NCBI GenBank assembly: GCA_022885665.1
Contig: JAGQDJ010000091.1
Span: 147,634 to 211,633 of the forward strand
Length of the DNA stretch: 64,000 bases
Reading direction: 5' to 3'
Source of the DNA: Triops longicaudatus
Lineage: Eukaryota; Arthropoda; Branchiopoda; Notostraca; Triopsidae
Below, piece by piece: positions 61,536 to 64,000 of the stretch (within the stretch, counting starts at the first letter, position 1; the number at the start of each line of letters is the position of its first letter). The notes under the pieces are model-generated. The model did not search any database. It had not been told where the DNA came from and was given only the letters and a program-made list of their open reading frames with translations. The position numbers and the translations under genes were made by a program.

Positions 61536-62191
61536 CGGGGATGTTCAACCCTATCTGCAGTTTTCCAAATTCGACGCGTTGGAGAAAAACTGGGCGGATC
61601 GGCAATTTCGGAAATTTAAAAATTAATATCCATGCTTTCCGTATTTAACCTTTTCGGTAGGCTCAGAATTCGTTATTTGAGGCTCAACATTAAAAGAATA
61701 TAGCACTTAACTTGTCAAAGCTTCCTATCTACGAGTATCTTCATGCTTTCAGTATACTCGGACGAAATGCAGGTAGACTGATTATGACCAGTTCCCTTTA
61801 CTCGCGGACGGAAAATTTGCTAATGCAAAAGCATTTTCCATGCCATGAAAATTAAAATGACGAAGAAAACTTTTCTAAAAACTAGTTTTGCTCCAATTTT
61901 TCCAACAAGATGTTCAAACTACTTTTCGGTTGCAAACGGAAACAGCAGAAGAGGAAAATTGTTTTTAAATAATTGAATAAAATAGCGAGAAGTTAAAATT
62001 AGTGTATGCATTTTTTGAGAGACACTTACCGATGAGAAAGTCATGTAGACTTACAGTACTTTGAGTACTTAGCATTACTTACAGTATTTGGCAAATTTGG
62101 CGCATTCAGTAAGTTTTTTGAGCGGTTGGCGAATTGTGACTCAAATTGGCCAACACGGTGATGAATCAAGAAAAAGTGTTGGACACCCCTG
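61536..62191. mobile_element. Non-autonomous hAT element, 656 bp
   Basis: Left terminus CGGGGATGTTCAAC and right terminus GTTGGACACCCCTG are inverted with three differences. Flanks are CTTTTGTG (61528-61535) and GTTTTGTG (62192-62199), an 8-bp duplication with one change. Subterminal copies of CAATTCGCCAAC-like sequence occur inside each end. No transposase frame is visible. A solo end of the same family is at 19515-19642. Confidence 0.75.
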
Positions 62192-62532
62192 GTTTTGTGA
62201 TACGTGATTTTGTACGAAGGTAAAGCAATGCTGTCAACCAGTGACCGCATTCCCACTACAATTTTAACTAAAGTAGGGTTTTAACATGATATCCATTGAT
62301 ACGTTAAGCTTCGTTAGCTACCGCATAACAGGGTTATTCTGGAAATATGTGGTTACATCGAATATTTTGTAGGAAACCGTAGGTCATCTACTGCTAACCG
62401 ACTATGTAACGCAATAAAGTATGTGTCTCAGGTTCAGCAATGAATACGATTTCCTAAGATACCAAACTAAGTTTTTGTTTCGCGGCATTCCCTGGTAATA
62501 AGGAAGTTGAAGGAAAGAGACTTTCACGGCAC

Positions 62533-62597
62533 AAAGTTTTCATAAACAAACTGAGAAAGGTGGTATATATACCTCTCAGTTTGTTTATATAAACTTT
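62533..62597. repeat. Perfectly sized hairpin, about 65 nt
   Basis: Arms 62533-62556 and 62574-62597 (24 nt each) pair at 22 of 24 positions, with a 17-nt loop that itself contains the palindrome GGTATATATACC. The arms centre on ATAAACAAACTGAGA and its inverse. The size and 2-nt internal mismatch resemble a microRNA precursor, but a small palindromic insertion is equally possible. Confidence 0.7.
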
Positions 62598-62748
62598 GCG
62601 GATCATAACACCAAAACGGCTTGTTCAGTTGTTGTAAGTTTAGCGGAAAATATCCTTCCAATAAATCTATAGTATGTTGACGAAGATATTAAAAAAAATA
62701 TTTTCAGTAAAAATGAGCACATTTTACGTTTAATTTTGCAAAATTTTA

Positions 62749-62773
62749 AAGAGCGTTTTGGGAAAACGCTCTT
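62749..62773. repeat. 11-bp perfect stem-loop
   Basis: AAGAGCGTTTT and AAAACGCTCTT are separated by GGG. It lies about 150 bp from the larger hairpin at 62533. Its role, if any, is unknown. Confidence 0.7.
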
Positions 62774-62849
62774 CGACGCCACAAAAAAAATAAAAATAAA
62801 TTTTTCAAATAATATTTTACACTAAAATCATAACAATCGGATTCGCCGT

Positions 62850-62945
62850 TTTGGAGCTATGCTCCGCAATAATACCCATGTTATTCGCTATAAGGGCTCT
62901 AGGTCTTCCGTTGCCTTAAATTTGCTTAGCAAGATTCATTTTTCC
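62850..62945. repeat. Dispersed repeat, copy 3
   Basis: Contains ATAATACCCATGTTATTC and TATAAGGGCTCTAGG followed by TTGCCTTAAATTTG; matches copies at 11617 and 44411 at a low level. Confidence 0.45.
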
Positions 62946-63604
62946 CCCTAAAATATTTGAAGTCATTTTCTTTTTAAGAAATGGTAACCATGTTCAGCTG
63001 ATTTGTGTCAGCAACAGCAAGAAGTTTTCAGCTAAAATATTATTTATTAATTTTCGTCGCGTGATTTCTTGTTCACGTCCAAAGCTGTGTAGGAGCGGGG
63101 TTATTTTGAAACGCTTACTTTAAAAACAAAATACACATGCAAGTACTCAGTATCAAATGTAACTCTACTTCAGTAAAAAAAGAAACTTATTTTTCCCTTT
63201 TTACTCAAAAATTAGCCGAAATTAATAAGAAAAAAAGACGCAGTTTTTCGTACACAATAACCTCATTTTACGGTAGGTTTTCGGTGAGATTCTAACAGCA
63301 ATTTGTTGTGGAAAACCAACTATTTAAAATACGTCGGCAATGCAAATGCACGCTGAGTTGACTCAAAGCTTATTAAATACCAAGATGAAAAAGGAACTCA
63401 GGACGGCATGGTAGCCTTCGTTTACGTAGTACACAGTTTTATCTAACCCTGTCTTTCATTTGCCAATGCTGACAAATTCCCGGAAGGGGTTGGTAAATCG
63501 GTGTTCGGGAACTTACAGACGAATTGCCAGTCACATTCCTAACTTCGAAACGTTACGTGTTAAACCTCACTTTTAGCCCCGAGATTCAATATTTGAATTT
63601 CAGC

Positions 63605-64000
63605 TGTAAGGTTGTTAATTGTCCTTAGGGTTGTTAACCTTGTAACGCTATGCCTACGTAGCTAATTGTTGTATAAATTGACCTGACCTTTCGACCTGAT
63701 AGTGTTTTAACCTTGTGACCTTCTGATCTTTCTTTCTCTCTTCTCTTGTTTTGCCTATCTTTTCGTAAATACAGTCAGTCATAGCTAGACTTTTGCATAT
63801 TCTACATTGGCGCAGCCGGTAGGATTGAGCAAATATGACTCAAGAACAAATTAGTAGTAGACCAAGTGTTAAAGTGCAGCTGTGGCCAGACCATTTTGAT
63901 GGCGGCGAATCTGCTGATTGGGAAGCCTGGCGCAGTCACTTTGAAATTTGCGTCGACTTCAACGGGCTGGATAAAAAAGGAAACGCAAAACTACTCGCAG
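63605..64000 (+). mobile_element. Ty3/gypsy LTR retrotransposon, 5' end only
   Basis: A roughly 200-bp 5' LTR ends at about 63806 (...CTACA). It is followed by a primer-binding site TGGCGCAGCCGGTAGG at 63808, very like the tRNA-Ser-type sites of insect Ty3/gypsy elements. The left LTR edge is uncertain; TGTAAGG at about 63605 is a candidate. The rest of the element continues beyond the window. Confidence 0.8.
63835..64000 (+). CDS. Start of the gag-like frame of a Ty3/gypsy element (partial)
   Basis: An ATG 12 nt past the primer-binding site opens a frame that stays open for all 55 codons to the window edge. It contains WPDHFDGGESADWEAWRSHF and EICVDFNGLD, typical of the N-terminal part of gypsy gag (W-x-x-W-x-x-x-F). 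The frame is truncated only by the end of the window, so intactness of the element cannot be judged. Confidence 0.75.
   Translation, partial: MTQEQISSRPSVKVQLWPDHFDGGESADWEAWRSHFEICVDFNGLDKKGNAKLLA

Noticed and set aside
1..64000. tRNA genes, rRNA genes and CRISPR arrays
   Set aside because: Scanned by eye for T-loop-like motifs and regularly spaced repeats; isolated GGTTCGAA-like strings have no surrounding cloverleaf, and no spaced repeats exist. A tRNAscan run would settle the tRNA question.

Overview
The window is nuclear DNA of an animal, most likely an arthropod (crustacean, insect or mite grade). It has many small introns (often 50-80 nt, GT-AG with one GC-AG) and AT-rich spacers. Its gene content is animal (HERC4-type ligase, ERCC1, CSGALNACT, NELF-C/D, roadblock dynein light chain). 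A mitochondrial-clan P450 most like the ecdysteroid enzyme CYP315/shadow and a Zasp-motif muscle protein point to arthropods. No bacterial operon, CRISPR array or organelle gene was seen. All exon models were assembled by eye from splice sites, reading phase and family similarity. Most are in frame from ATG to stop; the Zasp-motif gene lacks a defined 5' end and one small gene is weak.

Layout. 3.4-4.2 kb: unknown small gene (-). 5.5-10 kb: Zasp-motif gene (-) with a 3.4 kb intron. 10.2-11.2 kb: ERCC1 (-). 12-17.9 kb: 20-exon HERC4-type E3 ligase (-). 18.4 kb: 3'-truncated U6 copy flanked by a direct repeat. 20.4-22.9 kb: chondroitin GalNAc-transferase (-). 25.4-26.2 kb: unknown secreted protein (-). 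28.7-29.8 kb: His/Gly/Lys-rich secreted protein (-). 30.2-32.0 kb: secreted transcobalamin-like protein (-). 32.3-34.6 kb: SLC35G1-like transporter (-). 34.8-38.0 kb: P450 (-). 39.2-42.3 kb: beta-glucuronidase (-) with two tandem candidate terminal exons. 46.2-47.9 kb (+): SMIM13-like and D-aspartate/D-amino-acid oxidase ORFs sharing one exon. 48.8-52.6 kb (+): NELF-C/D. 52.7-53.2 kb (-): roadblock light chain, converging on NELF-C/D with 62 bp between. 53.2-63.6 kb: mostly non-coding with transposon remnants. 63.6-64 kb: start of a Ty3/gypsy LTR retrotransposon, cut by the window end.

The genes are ordinary chromosomal neighbours rather than one pathway: DNA repair (ERCC1), ubiquitination (HERC4), glycosaminoglycan synthesis and breakdown (CSGALNACT, GUS), sterol hormone chemistry (P450), D-amino acid breakdown, promoter-proximal pausing (NELF) and transport by dynein. 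The most notable structures are the apparent dicistronic SMIM13/oxidase transcript, the duplicated GUS last exons, an antisense open exon-like stretch inside a NELF-C/D intron, the U6 insertion, two foldback hairpins, and several non-autonomous DNA transposons whose target-site duplications can be read directly.
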